Shown: piece after piece, positions 17,187 through 27,142 of the stretch
Numbering within the stretch: the first letter of the stretch is position 1
Layout of the letters: each line of letters begins with the position of its first letter
Origin: SMYC01 sp965197495
Lineage (GTDB): Bacteria; Acidobacteriota; Vicinamibacteria; Marinacidobacterales; SMYC01
Direction of reading: 5' to 3'
Length of the DNA stretch: 64,000 bases
Assembly (NCBI GenBank): GCA_965197495.1
Contig: OZ240210.1
Coordinates: 5,704,001-5,768,000 of the forward strand
The notes under the pieces: generated by a model
What the model saw: only the letters and a program-made list of their open reading frames with translations
What the model was told of the DNA's origin: nothing
The model's database searches: none
Position numbers and translations under genes: made by a program

Positions 17187-17375
17187 CCCTAATCGCAAAA
17201 TCTTCGAAGCACGAAAACGCGAAACAGCCGCACTGGGCGCAGGCGAGAAGCTCGTGCTGGGGCACCCACTCGCCGCCACTATAGGTGATTCTGCACGGTG
17301 TATGCAGAACCTGGAAAAGGTGCTATTCACGGGGCCAAAGACCTCAGACACGGTGACGTTTATTTGCGATTAGGG
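17187..17375. mobile_element. 189-bp MITE with 13-bp inverted repeats and TTAA duplication
   Basis: The ends are perfect inverted repeats, CCCTAATCGCAAA (17187-17199) and TTTGCGATTAGGG (17363-17375). No coding capacity beyond short shadows is seen. It lies inside an ISL3 transposase sequence that is uninterrupted in four other copies, which proves insertion. A TTAA target with CCC-type ends recalls IS1380/piggyBac-like transposases, but no parent element is in the window. Confidence 0.88.
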
Positions 17376-18613
17376 TTAAGTACTTGTGGCGTTTGCGGTA
17401 GCTGATCTCGTCCATCCCAATCACCCGCAATCCATCGAGCTCGCGCCGCTCATCCCGCTGCTCGGCAACCACTCGCTGGATGATCCGTCGCACCGAACGC
17501 CACGTCACTCGGAAATAGTTCGCTACGGCGCTGACGTCCGTCCTCTGTGCCAGCCACGCTACCTCTTGTTCGAAGCTTTTGGTAAAGCGGCTTCCCTTGT
17601 CGGCCCAAGGCACCTTTTCTCTGACCACTCCACACCGCCGACATACCACTCGTCGGATCGAGTAGCAAAGATAGGTCCGGACTCCGAACAGGTCCAAGTG
17701 CCGCCAGTAGCGATTGTAGCGATCTTTGTTCTTGCGGACCTTTCGTCCGCAAATCCCGCACAGAGGCTTCCTCCTGGAGATGTCCCGGCCGCTGTTGAAT
17801 TTGGTCGGGTAGCGGCGGCACCTGTGAATACTCTTAGGCAGCAACCTCATCGCTGTCAAGAGATTTCTGTTTGCTTCTAAGCGCGTGAACGAGAGCGCCC
17901 ATATGGCGATAGCCTTTGATACGGTGAAACTTTTTCTCCGCCGTGACGACGCCGAGAGCGGTCCATCGGCGAATCATGGAAGGACTCTTCCACCGCTTGA
18001 CGTTTCTCGAGACTCTGCGGATGGTGCCGTTGAGATTCTCGATGGCGTTTGTCGTGGCCAGAGATTTGCGAAGTAACTCGGGTAGAGCGAGCTTCACAAC
18101 CGTGAGGGTCTCTTCCATCCCTTCGCGAAGGCTTCCGGCAGCTTCGTCGTAGCCGTTTCGCTCGAGCCACGACACCAATGCCTGAAGTCGCTTGCGCGCC
18201 TTGTCGGCACTCTTGCATTTGTACGCTTCCTTCATTGTCTGGAGCACGTAGGCGTGACGGGACTTGGGAAGGTACGAGCGAAGATTTCGGAGTTTGTGGA
18301 GCTGGCATCTTTGGATAACCGCGAGATCCCCCAAAACGTCGACGAGTGCTTTGCGGATCCCTTTGCCTCCGTCCACTACGCAGAGAATCGATTCGTCGAT
18401 CCGCAATCCCCGCTCGAGAAGGTTCTGCAACATCGCGGTGCACACCCGAGAGTTTTCCGTCGAGCCCAGCCATATACCCAAGGGCACCTTCGTTCCATCT
18501 ATTGTGATACCGAGAGTTACGACGACGGTCTGTCCGGCCACCTCAAGGCCATCCATCATTAGTGCCGCAAGCTCGAACTCCTCTAGCCTCCGAGATAGGT
18601 ATTCCTCGAGCTT

Positions 18614-18619
18614 CTTAGT
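18614..18619. repeat. CTTAGT target duplication of IS1634 copy 1, left copy
   Basis: CTTAGT at 18614-18619 is repeated at 20830-20835. Six bases fits the IS1634 family, and both copies belong to the IS256 transposase codons for Thr-Lys. Confidence 0.9.
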
Positions 18620-20829
18620 CTGAAGTTCCTTGGTCGAATGAACCCACTGACAGTGTGAATCCCCAATGATTACGCGTCTTTAGGGACGCCGAGAGGCTAA
18701 TTTTGGGATGCAATATGTAGGCATGTCTAAAGCCTTTTATGATTTGATACACATTGATACATAGGCTATTATGGTGGGCATGCATATCCACATCATCCCC
18801 AATCGCAACTCTACCCCCCACGGTCCTGCTGCGTGAGTCCTATCGGGTGGGCGGAAACGTCCGCAAGCGCACGCTCGCTAACTTGTCCAAATTGCCCATG
18901 GACGCAGTCGACGCCATCCGACGCATTCTCAAAGGGGAAAAGCTCGTCTCGGTTGAAGTCGCCTTCAAAATCGTCGAGAACGGCTCCCGGCACCATGGCC
19001 ACGTCGACGCGGTGCTCAGCGCCATGAGACAGCTCGGTTTCGAAAAGCTCGTTGGTTCTCGACACTCACCAGAGCGGGATTTGGTCGTGGCTATGGTAGT
19101 CGCCCGGATCCTCGAACCGCAGTCGAAGCTGGCGACTAGCCAGTGGTGGCACACAACCACACTGCCCGAAATCCTGGGGGTGAGCGATGCCCGCGAAGAC
19201 GATCTCTATGCCGCCATGGACTGGGTTCTCAAACGCCAGGAGGTCATCGAAAAAAAACTCGCGGCGCGCCATCTCCAAAACGACGGCCTGGCGCTCTATG
19301 ACCTAACCTCAAGCTACTTCGAGGGTGTGAGTTGTCCGATCGCCCGCCTCGGATACGACCGTGACGGCAAGAAAGGCAAGCTGCAGATCAACTACGGTCT
19401 GCTGACCAACGAACGCGGCATCCCCGTGTCGGTATCGGTCTTTGAGGGCAACACGGGCGATCCCAAAACGCTGTTGCCTCAGGTAGAAAAGGTGCAAGAG
19501 CGCTTCGGCATCGAGCAGTTTGTGATGGTGGGCGACCGCGGAATGATCACCCAGACCCAGATCGACGAGTTGCGGGAGATGGACGGTGTCGACTGGATTA
19601 CCGCTCTGCGTCCCGAACCGATTCGCAAGCTCATCAACGATGGGATGCTCCAGATGGGGCTATTCGACGAGCGGAATCTGTTTGAGGTGACGCACCCGGA
19701 TTTCCCCAACGAGAGGCTGGTCGCTTGCCGCAATCCGGAGCTGGCCGAGAGGCGGCGTCACAAGCGCCGTGCTCTGCTCGAAGCGACCTGCAAGGAGCTG
19801 GAGAAAGTTTGTCGGATGGTCGAGCGGCGCCGTTTGCAGGGCAAGGAGGACATCCGTGCTGCAGTGAAAAAACTCCTCAACAAGTACAAGGTCGGCAGGT
19901 ACTACAGGCTCGACATCCGTGACGACGGTTTCGACTTCGAGCTAGACGAGACAACGATGGATGCCGACGCCTCGCGCCTCGCCAACGGCAACTCTGAGCT
20001 CGCCAACAAACGGCTCCAGCGGTGGAAGCGACACATGGGGACGATCGCTAAGCAGTTCGGAGGGATTCGCCAACGGATCGGGCGGGGTCAGCTGCATGGT
20101 AAAGATAAAATCGGTGTGCGGGTAGGCAGAGTTCTCAACAAGTACAAAGTCGGCAAGCACTTCAAGCTGGACATTCGCGACGACAGCTTTAGCTTCGAAA
20201 TCGACGACACAAAGGTCACTGCGGAAGCTGCCCTTGACGGCATCTACGTGATCCGCACCAGTCTTGCTGAGCAGCGGATGAAAACCGACGACACAGTGCG
20301 CAGCTACAAGTTGCTGACCCAGGTCGAGAGGGCGTTTCGTTCCTTCAAGAGCATGGACCTAAAGGTGCGGCCGATTCGTCACCGGCGCGAAAACCGAGTC
20401 CGGGCGCACGTCTTCTTGTGCATGCTGGCCTACTACGTCCTGTGGCACATGATGGAGGCTTGGCGGCCGCTGCTATTCTCTGACGAGGACCAGCAGGCGA
20501 AGGCCAGGCGTGACCCGGTTGCTCCGGCGAAGCGCTCCGAGGCCGCCCTGCGCAAGATACAAACCAAGAAGCTTGACGATGGGAGTCGAGCTTCCAGCTT
20601 CCGCACGCTGCTGCGCCTTCTCAGCAACATCGTCCGAAACAAATGTCGGCGACCGGAAGCCGGACCCGACGAGCCCACCTTCGATGTCACGACAACTCCG
20701 GACTCGAAACAGCAGAGAGCCTACGACCTGCTCAAAGGTATCACCGTGTAGACAGAAGCCAGCACCATTGATTCCAACTATCTCATTGGATCAACACCGG
20801 ATCTTGGCTTTTTCAGCCAGGAACTTCAG
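18620..20829 (+). mobile_element. IS1634-family element, copy 1
   Basis: A 2,210-base element with short inverted repeats (CTGAAGTTCCTTGG at the left, CCAGGAACTTCAG at the right) flanked by CTTAGT. Its sole gene is the transposase. It sits in the IS256 transposase gene. A second copy, very similar in sequence, is at 40972-43183. Confidence 0.92.
18780..20751 (+). pseudogene. IS1634-family transposase, probably frameshifted at codon 13-15
   Basis: Copy 2 starts with MHIDIVSNRNSKPAVLLRES. Here the ATG at 18780 gives MHIHIIPNRNST and then runs through a run of six C residues into a stop, while TVLLRESYRV and everything after it is in the neighbouring frame. One base less in the C-run would restore a full transposase of about 657 residues. 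An alternative ATG at 18754 opens the main frame with an unrelated 26-residue leader, so a product might still be made. The DDE core (MVGDRGMITQTQI, ADQ-less C-terminal VERAFRSFKSMDLKVRPI, HRRENRVRAHVFLCML) is intact. A homopolymer error in the assembly is possible. Confidence 0.7.
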
Positions 20830-20835
20830 CTTAGT
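20830..20835. repeat. CTTAGT target duplication of IS1634 copy 1, right copy
   Basis: Identical to 18614-18619 and immediately after the right inverted repeat of the element. Confidence 0.9.
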
Positions 20836-21450
20836 CGTCTGGCTCACGAGGTGACGGCTGGCGGCACTCTTGCTCGTGCCACGAGACTTCAACTTCGCCG
20901 AGGGTTTGTCCAGACTCGATTCGTAATTTCGGGTCGATACCCCCACCAAGATCTGGTTCAGCACTCGCTCCGGAAGCGGGTCTTCTTCGCGGAAGGCTTC
21001 GAAGTGTGGAAGCGACGCCTCCTCGCCCGACTTCGAACGAACTCGAGGTCGCGACACTTGGATTCGACGACCGCCGAAGCTCAGCTCCCCATCCGTGCTC
21101 CCCCAGTGGTTATGAGTTCGCTCCTTCTCGTGCTTGCCCTTCGGCCCCGCGATCTTCTCCGCGTCCTCTCTCAGGAGTAGGTGCAATGCGGTCAGTCCTT
21201 GCTCGTACACCCATTCCGTCAGGTCCGCCTTCGTGGCCGCGATCCCAGCTATCATCGGTAGCAGTATCTGACCGACTTGGCCAACTACCTTGCCCGTAGG
21301 CGAGTGCGTTTGCTTTCTTACTGGCTTCTTTGATTTCCTTGGCATGGTGGCTCCTTGTCCCCCTCTGGAGACGGTTGGTTTGGCAGACCTATTCTTAGGC
21401 CGGCCAAGGAGCCGCCGCTACCCCAAATTCAACATCCGGCGGGACATCCC

Positions 21451-21686
21451 CTCGGATCGAGTAGCGAAGATAGGTCCGGACTCCGAACAGGTCCAAGTGC
21501 CGCCAGTAGCGATTGTAGCGATCTTTGTTCTTGCGGACCTTTCGTCCGCAAAATCCCGCACAGAGGCTTCCTCCTCCGTGGTACTACATCCACCACCACT
21601 CTGGCTTTGTCCGCCTGGAAGTGGAAACCTCGGACCCACAGGCCTTGCAATCCGATGAGCTTGTTGACTAACGTAGTAACGCGCAT
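21451..21686 (-). pseudogene. ISL3 transposase, N-terminal fragment
   Basis: Starts at the ATG at 21686 (RVTTLVNKLIGLQGLWVRGF) and matches intact copies for about 45 codons, then an extra base in the first zinc-finger region (CGI followed by a shifted frame) breaks it. It ends at the IS256 boundary after the start of the next strand. Confidence 0.85.
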
Positions 21687-21947
21687 CGCGGGAACGCTCT
21701 TTTCTCTTTCGGAAAAAAAGATTCTAGCGTTCTCGCCGATGCGCATCTACACATGGCTTACCCTCTCAACCCACGGGCCTCACCAAATGCCACTGCCCCT
21801 CAGCGGGAGACGAGGCTGTGGGAAACGCCCCCACGGTTCTGGTCGTTCAGACCTTGCTCACGACTGAGTTCTCTTCGAAGCCTGGAAGGGCGTTTTCCAT
21901 AGCCTCCACTAATCGAGCCCCCCCTTCCTTATTCCATATGAATTAAT

Positions 21948-22535
21948 GTCCCACTCGGGGATGGTTGAAATCCCTCGCCTTTAGGCGAAGCCTTTAGGAG
22001 GCTTGGGGCACGATCCCCAGGTGAAAGGATATCGTAAATCATCGCACACGACGTACCAGTTAAACTATCACTTCGTATTTATCACGAAGTACCGCAAGCC
22101 GGCCTTGAGAGGGGATGTAGCGGTTCGTCTCCGGGATCTCATCCGGGAGATCTGTGCTCGGAACCAGATAGAAATACTGAAGGGTCATGTGCGGCCTGAG
22201 CACGTGCACCTGTTGCTGAGCGTGCCGCCGAATTTGTCGCCGAGTGGAGTGATGCAGTTGATCAAGGGTAAGACGTCGAATCGTCTGATGCGCGACTTAC
22301 GGACGATGCGGAAGGAGTTCTGGGGTCGGCACCTATGGGCACGGGGTTACTTCGTGGTGACAACGGGCAACGTGACGGATGAGGTGATAGCGAAGTATAT
22401 AGAGTTGCAGGGTGCCGTGCCCCAGGACGACGATTCTTTCAAGGTCAGTGAGTAGTGAAACGAGGCAAGGACAAGCCGACTTTAGTCGGCGACGTGAACC
22501 CATCGCCTTTAGGCGATGGAGCGCACGTGCTCAGT
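21948..22535 (+). mobile_element. IS200/IS605-family element, copy 2
   Basis: 588 bases, inserted directly after TTAAT (21943-21947) in the ISL3 leader, without target duplication. The uninterrupted leader is seen at 10201-10215 (reverse complement). End hairpins are the same as in copy 1. It carries one intact transposase gene. Confidence 0.92.
22021..22455 (+). CDS. tnpA: IS200-type Y1 transposase TnpA
   Basis: 144 residues from the GTG at 22021 (a TTG at 22003 would add six). It has the classic TnpA start (QLNYHFVFITKYRKPALRG), the HUH pair in GHVRPEHVHLLLSVPP, and the C-terminal helix with the catalytic tyrosine (VIAKYIELQGAV). It differs from copy 1 at codon 12, which is TAC here and TAG there, and by a Ser-Pro-Ser-Gly versus Ser-Pro-Ser-Arg change at the LSPSG motif. 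No TnpB is associated. This is the only complete TnpA in the window and could act on both copies. Confidence 0.92.
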   Translation: MKGYRKSSHTTYQLNYHFVFITKYRKPALRGDVAVRLRDLIREICARNQIEILKGHVRPEHVHLLLSVPPNLSPSGVMQLIKGKTSNRLMRDLRTMRKEFWGRHLWARGYFVVTTGNVTDEVIAKYIELQGAVPQDDDSFKVSE

Positions 22536-22757
22536 CTTTCTTGTATATATATCAGGAGGGGCCTGTGGGCGCTCGTGGGAAACGCGAAGCGTTTTCCAAG
22601 CGATTGTGGAAAACGCCGCTCCACGTTTGTACGTGCTCACAACCTTTCCCTAAACGCCTCTCTCCCCCGGAGTTTCCGGCGTTTTCCACAATCGTGGCAG
22701 CGTCCATAGGCCATGCCCTCCAACACAAATCAGATCCCCCGAAACGACAGGAGAACC

Positions 22758-23847
22758 AAATGTTTAAGAAGCTGTGGTAGGACGTGATGGGTACGGAATA
22801 GGGTAAGAACTTTCCGTTCTTGACCAGCCGGAGGTCGCTCCCTCCGTATTGGATAAACCACTCGGTGCTTTTTAACAACCTCGTGAACAGGCGCGGGGAA
22901 TTGGCCCAGATCCACAACCTCTTGAACGTGGAGGTGTTCAATTGGAGCAACGAATCGCCGTCCGGGTTTTGCCGGTGGTATGTCATATGATCGAAGAGCC
23001 CAAGCTCGAACTTGTACACCTGTGGTCCATAGGCGATGGTCGCATATCCGGCATTCTTGAGCCAGTAAAGGAACGAATCGTCCGAGTTGAACGCACGTCT
23101 CATGTACTCCGGCGCGGACACGTCTCCACCCTGCCGTTTACCCGAGAAGATCGAGGAAAGCGACATACGAGTTGAAGGGTAGAGAGCGACATTCTCCCGG
23201 AAGTTGACGAAGCCCGCGAGAGCGCTCCGATATTCGGGAGAAAGCGTTTGGGGAAACAACCCGCTGTCATAGCCGTCCAGAATGATGTGGTAGATATTGG
23301 GAAGATCGGGCTCTCCAACACCCACCAGAAACGGAGTGCCCGAAGATTCCGAAACCGCCGGTTCCAGATGGGTCGCGAAGGAATACGCTTCGGCTGTCAG
23401 CAGCAGCAAACTGAAAACGGCGAACGGGGCTGCAAGTCTCGATAGTCGTAGGCGCGAAGAAACGACGACTGTAGTCACCGCGAAGGCGGCGAGATAAACG
23501 AGTACCCCGGCCCAAGTGCCGAATATCCAGAGGAACAAGTAATCGCCCATGGACCAGTTTTGGAGAAAGCCGAAGATGAGGAAGCAAGGGCTCGCTACGT
23601 AGTAAGCAAAGAGCAAGAGCCGGAACGGTCGATACTTCGACAGCGCATAGAACGTGATACCTGCCGACAGGGTGAGGAAGAAAAGGCCGATAAACGGGAC
23701 CAGCACCCCTATCTGATGTTGAAACTCCCCTTGGTTCCTGAGGTACAGCGTGTTGGCCGACGAAACGAACACCAGAAGGGGAGTCGCCAATAGGGAAACG
23801 ATACTTGCCAGATGGCGCCAGAGAGGCCGCTTGTTCGAACGGGGCAT
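22758..23847 (-). pseudogene. membrane sulfatase/phosphoethanolamine transferase-like protein, C-terminus lost
   Basis: The frame from ATG 23847 gives about 363 native residues before running into ISL3 sequence at 22757. The first about 155 residues are four to five transmembrane helices (e.g. SIVSLLATPLLVFVSS, VPFIGLFFLTLSAGITFY). Then PNIYHIILDGYDSGLF starts an alkaline phosphatase-superfamily domain with its first metal aspartate, and SSIFSGKRQ probably holds the nucleophile region. The remaining metal ligands are missing. The rest of the gene is not found on the far side of the transposon cluster, so it was deleted rather than only split. Confidence 0.8.
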
Positions 23848-24076
23848 TATGCCGACTTCATTTGCTGGAACGGGGAAGAGAACTAAACTATTTTACATGC
23901 AAACGCCGTTCGGCGCTCGCGTCGTTTCAAAACCCGCTCTTTCACCGGTTCAGATCTCTTCCGAGATGACAGTCGCTTCGAGGCAGTCCTCGAAGGCAAA
24001 AAGCGAATCGATTGACAGAACCATCTATTTTTCCCATTCTTAGGATAAGCAACCTCTTCTAAATCTAGGACCGTTG

Positions 24077-27000
24077 ATGAAGCCCATGCTCAAGATAATA
24101 TTTTTTCTTTCAGGTGCGACCGGAGTCGGATATCAAGTTCTGTGGAGCAAGTTTCTGCTGGACGTCATCGGCGTCAGCGCCTACTCCTATTCCACCGTCC
24201 TTGCGGCTTTCATGGGTGGGCTCGCCCTTGGAAGCTGGTTGCTGGGCAGAGTGGCCGACCGAACCAAATCGCCCATCAAGCTCTACGCCTATCTCGAACT
24301 GGGCATCGGCCTCTATGCCGTCGTCTATCTTCCCATCGCCAACGGGTTCCAATCCTTGTATGGGCAATGGATGAGCTCATCGGGATTCGCGACCCCGAGC
24401 TCCGGCCTCTGGGCCAAGGTGCTCATTTCGGGAATCATGCTGATCCCACCCGCGCTGCTCATGGGAGGCACGCTTCCCGCCATGCTGCGGCACGTGACGG
24501 AGAAGGTGGGCCTCGTTGGGCGACGAACGTCTCAATATTACGCGCTCAACGCGTTCGGCGCCGCTTTCGGGGGCCTGTTCATGGCATTCGTGCTCATGCC
24601 GAGCTTGGGCATGGAAGCGAGCTTGATGAGCCTGGCGCTCACGAACGGCCTCATCGGCGCCGTGGCCTATCGGATTGCACGAATCAAGAATGTCAAGGAA
24701 TCTCCCACCGAGCCCGAGACCGCCGACGCGCAAGCCGATGATGAAACCCTGGCTCCGAGTCTGACACCGGTGCAGTTGAGGCTGGGCCTCGTCTTGATTT
24801 TGATTTCCGGTTTCGTGGCGTTTTGTTACGAGATCGCGTGGACTCGCTTCTTCGCGGTCGTCTTGGGCTCGAGCACGTATTCCTTCGCCATCATGTTGAC
24901 GGCGTTCATCGGCGGCATCGCGGCCGGGAGTGCACTTTTGTCCCGGATACAGAAGCGCATCGAGAGACCTCTGTACTTCTTCGGTTGGACCCAGATTCTC
25001 GCGGCCGCCCTCGTCATCCTTACTCTACCCGCTTATCCCTACTTGACGTGGTGCCTCACCGTTTTCGTGACGTCTCTGTCCCACACCGTGGCGGCCTTTT
25101 ACTTGAACGAGCTCGCGATGCTCGTCCTGTGCTTTCTCATCATGTTCCCCCCCACGGTTTTCCTTGGGATGTCCATCCCGAGCGTGGTCAAAGGCTTGAG
25201 CCGGAGCTTGAAAGAGCTCGGCCACACGACCGGCCGTGTTTACGCCTGGAACACGACGGGTAACGTGCTCGGCGCTTTGATGGCAGGGCTCGTCTTGCTT
25301 CCCTGGCTGGGCATGGAGCGTCTGATCAGCTTCGCGGTCGCCGGCAATGCTCTTGTGGGACTCGCGGCAGTCCTTCTCTACGCGGCACCGCAGGCCGAAG
25401 AAGGGCGCGGAAAAAGTTGGCGTCTACCCGTCGCCACCACAGCGGCAGCTTTGCTGGCCGTGACGATGATGGGCTCGTGGGATCGAATCTTCTTCACACT
25501 TCAAGGCTTCCGTCGCAAGTCGACCCTGCTTACTCTCGAGCAGCTCAAAGCCGCGCATGAGAACCGCGAGGACCTTCTTTTCGTGGATGATCCAGCGGGG
25601 CATCTCATGGTGTGGGCCGACGAAAAACCGGAAGGCCGGACACTCATTTTGTTCGTCAACGGAAAGGCCGACGCCTCTTCCGGAGTAGACATGGGCACGC
25701 AGCTCCTGTTGGCGCACGTGCCCTTGCTTCTTCATCCTGATCCGAAAAACGTGATGATCATTGGTCTGGCGAGCGGGATCACGGCGGGAGCGGCGCTGAC
25801 ACACGATATCGATCGGGCGGACGTGCTGGAGGTCCTGCAGTCCATGCCGAGAGCCACCAAATTGTTCTCAGAGTGGAACGGCGACCCTTTTTCGGACGAA
25901 CGCTTCCACGTGATTTTCGATGACGCCCGAAGCTACGTTGCCTATACGCAGCGAAAATATGACGTCATCATCTCCGAGCCGTCCAATCCCTGGGCGGGAA
26001 CGGCACCCCTCTTCTCCCGCGATCATTTTGAGCGGGCCCTCGGCGCCCTCGAGCCCGACGGCCTCTATCTCCAGTGGCTGCAGGGATACGAGATCAGCGA
26101 CGAGACGGTCGCCATCGTGATGCGAAGCTTCCGTAGCGCTTTTCCTTTCGTCTACACATTTCAAGCCACCGGTCCCGACCTGATGCTCGTCGGCTCGCGA
26201 GCTCCCATCCACGTCGGAGCCTCCAATCGAGAGCGCATGGCGCGGCCGGCGGTTCGTGAGAGCCTTGCACAAATCGGGATCGAGGATTTCGAGGCGCTTC
26301 TGTACTTCCAGCGGTTGTCACCGGTGACGAGCGATTTCTTGGCATCGCAGACGCACCGCGAACATACGGACAACAACCATACACTGGAATACAGTACGCC
26401 GCGCGATCTCTTTCAGGGGAAGAGGCCTGTGTTGCTGGCGAGCAGCGATGAACGCTTGGTTTCGGCGCCGTCACTGTTGTGGAATCAGAAAGCTGTGACC
26501 GATAAGCAACATCGAGAAGTGGTCCCGATTCTGAAGAGCTTACTCGCTGATCCCAATCCGGTGGCTCCTGTGCTCGGAGCGGTGGAAACGAGCTACTTCC
26601 ATGCTCTGTCACGCGATCTGGTCGCTGGAGACGTCGTCTACGATCCAGTACTGCCAGACGCGTTCTGGCAGAATTCTCCTCTCACGGCCGCTCAGCTCAC
26701 AGCCCGCATCGAGACCCTTCTTCGCCGGGGACACAGCTCGGCCGCCTGGTCGACGATCGGGCCCTATCGGCCAACCATTCTCTTCCAGACAACCCGATCC
26801 CCGGAGAATGCGGCGTTCTGGCTTGGAAAGGTCGAGAAATGGTCGACGGTGAGCTCGGAGAGCGTCGCCAGTCGATTCCGCAACCTGTTCATCGATCTAT
26901 TGGCAGCGAGTCACGACCCACGCTTTGTCGACGAACTTCTGGCCGCGGTGGGAAGTACCCAGCCACCCTCGGCACAGTGGGCGGTACTCAGGGCGTGTCG

Positions 27001-27139
27001 ATTCGGCAAACGCCTGTGCGACGAGGTCGCAAGGGCCTACCTCGAGCGCGAGCCTATCCTGTGGCTTCACCGCTTCTGGATATTGAGGCATCCGGTGGAC
27101 CCACCACAGCTTGCGGGCCGCGCAAGCGCTCTAGACTGA
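24077..27139 (+). CDS. fused membrane-transporter/spermidine synthase-like protein
   Basis: 1,020 residues from the ATG at 24077. Residues 1-470 have 12-14 transmembrane segments in two repeats, each opening with the same motif style (FFLSGATGVGYQVLWSKFLLDVIG and ISGFVAFCYEIAWTRFFAVVLGSSTYSFAIMLTAFIGGIAAGS). Residues about 500-740 are a SAM-type Rossmann domain of the spermidine-synthase family: MIIGLASGITAGAALTH, ADVLEVLQSMPR, VIFDDARSYVAYTQRKYDVIISEPSNPWAGTAPLFSRDHF. The usual DDGDG start of true spermidine synthases is not seen. The last 280 residues are helical and unrecognised. Divergent from the truncated sulfatase, sharing the AT-rich 23848-24076 region. Confidence 0.82.
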   Translation: MKPMLKIIFFLSGATGVGYQVLWSKFLLDVIGVSAYSYSTVLAAFMGGLALGSWLLGRVADRTKSPIKLYAYLELGIGLYAVVYLPIANGFQSLYGQWMSSSGFATPSSGLWAKVLISGIMLIPPALLMGGTLPAMLRHVTEKVGLVGRRTSQYYALNAFGAAFGGLFMAFVLMPSLGMEASLMSLALTNGLIGAVAYRIARIKNVKESPTEPETADAQADDETLAPSLTPVQLRLGLVLILISGFVAFCYEIAWTRFFAVVLGSSTYSFAIMLTAFIGGIAAGSALLSRIQKRIERPLYFFGWTQILAAALVILTLPAYPYLTWCLTVFVTSLSHTVAAFYLNELAMLVLCFLIMFPPTVFLGMSIPSVVKGLSRSLKELGHTTGRVYAWNTTGNVLGALMAGLVLLPWLGMERLISFAVAGNALVGLAAVLLYAAPQAEEGRGKSWRLPVATTAAALLAVTMMGSWDRIFFTLQGFRRKSTLLTLEQLKAAHENREDLLFVDDPAGHLMVWADEKPEGRTLILFVNGKADASSGVDMGTQLLLAHVPLLLHPDPKNVMIIGLASGITAGAALTHDIDRADVLEVLQSMPRATKLFSEWNGDPFSDERFHVIFDDARSYVAYTQRKYDVIISEPSNPWAGTAPLFSRDHFERALGALEPDGLYLQWLQGYEISDETVAIVMRSFRSAFPFVYTFQATGPDLMLVGSRAPIHVGASNRERMARPAVRESLAQIGIEDFEALLYFQRLSPVTSDFLASQTHREHTDNNHTLEYSTPRDLFQGKRPVLLASSDERLVSAPSLLWNQKAVTDKQHREVVPILKSLLADPNPVAPVLGAVETSYFHALSRDLVAGDVVYDPVLPDAFWQNSPLTAAQLTARIETLLRRGHSSAAWSTIGPYRPTILFQTTRSPENAAFWLGKVEKWSTVSSESVASRFRNLFIDLLAASHDPRFVDELLAAVGSTQPPSAQWAVLRACRFGKRLCDEVARAYLEREPILWLHRFWILRHPVDPPQLAGRASALD

Positions 27140-27142
27140 CTA

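Larger units (their letters stand above)
17062..17775 (-). mobile_element. ISL3-family fragment E, interrupted by a MITE
   Basis: Sequence matches the minus-oriented ISL3 copy at 48354-49761 from about 48960 to 49480: 17062-17186 and, after the MITE and its TTAA duplication, 17380-17775. Both element ends are missing. The transposase reading frame in it is broken (a remnant of about 235 codons around the DDE domain and N-terminal fingers). It stops at the IS256 end at 17776, and the same ISL3 segment (17652-17775) appears again beyond IS256 at 21451, so the two pieces are not halves of a single copy. Confidence 0.85.
17834..21345 (-). pseudogene. IS256-family (mutator) transposase split by IS1634
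   Basis: The N-terminal 170 codons are 21345-20836 (start ATG 21345 with AAGGAG five bases upstream) and the C-terminal part is 18619-17834. Joining them with one CTTAGT repeat gives an exact open frame of 432 codons. The N-part ends SRHLVSQT and the C-part resumes TK-KLEEYLSRRLEEFELAAL, then MMDGLEVAGQTVVVTLGI, the mutator-type DDE start, then VVDGGKGIRKAL and ATTNAIENLNGTIRRVSRNV with the catalytic E. So this transposase was intact when IS1634 landed in it. Confidence 0.9.
17776..21450 (-). mobile_element. IS256-family element interrupted by IS1634 copy 1
   Basis: Long imperfect inverted repeats mark the ends: the left begins GGAGATGTCCCGGCCGCTGT (17776 on) and the right (reverse complement of about 21450-21400) begins GGGATGTCCCGCCGGATGTT; both then contain TTGAATTTGG and GGGTAGCGGCGGC. 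Without the 2,210-base IS1634 and one 6-bp repeat the element is 1,459 bases. No flanking duplication of its own is seen, and ISL3 sequence lies on both sides. Confidence 0.85.
21451..22757 (-). mobile_element. ISL3-family fragment G, interrupted by IS200 copy 2
   Basis: Minus-oriented left part of an ISL3 element: transposase N-terminus (21451-21686, with an extra A in CGCAAAATCCC that shifts the frame), the non-coding leader and the left inverted repeat ending at 22757 (reverse complement GGTTCTCCTGTCGTTTCGGG). IS200 copy 2 occupies 21948-22535 within the leader. The right half is missing at the IS256 junction. The end at 22757 abuts a truncated sulfatase gene. Confidence 0.87.

Noticed and set aside
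24012..24050. TTGACA-type promoter before the spermidine synthase-like gene
   Set aside because: A TTGACA is present but no -10 element lies at 16-18 bases, so it was not listed as a promoter.
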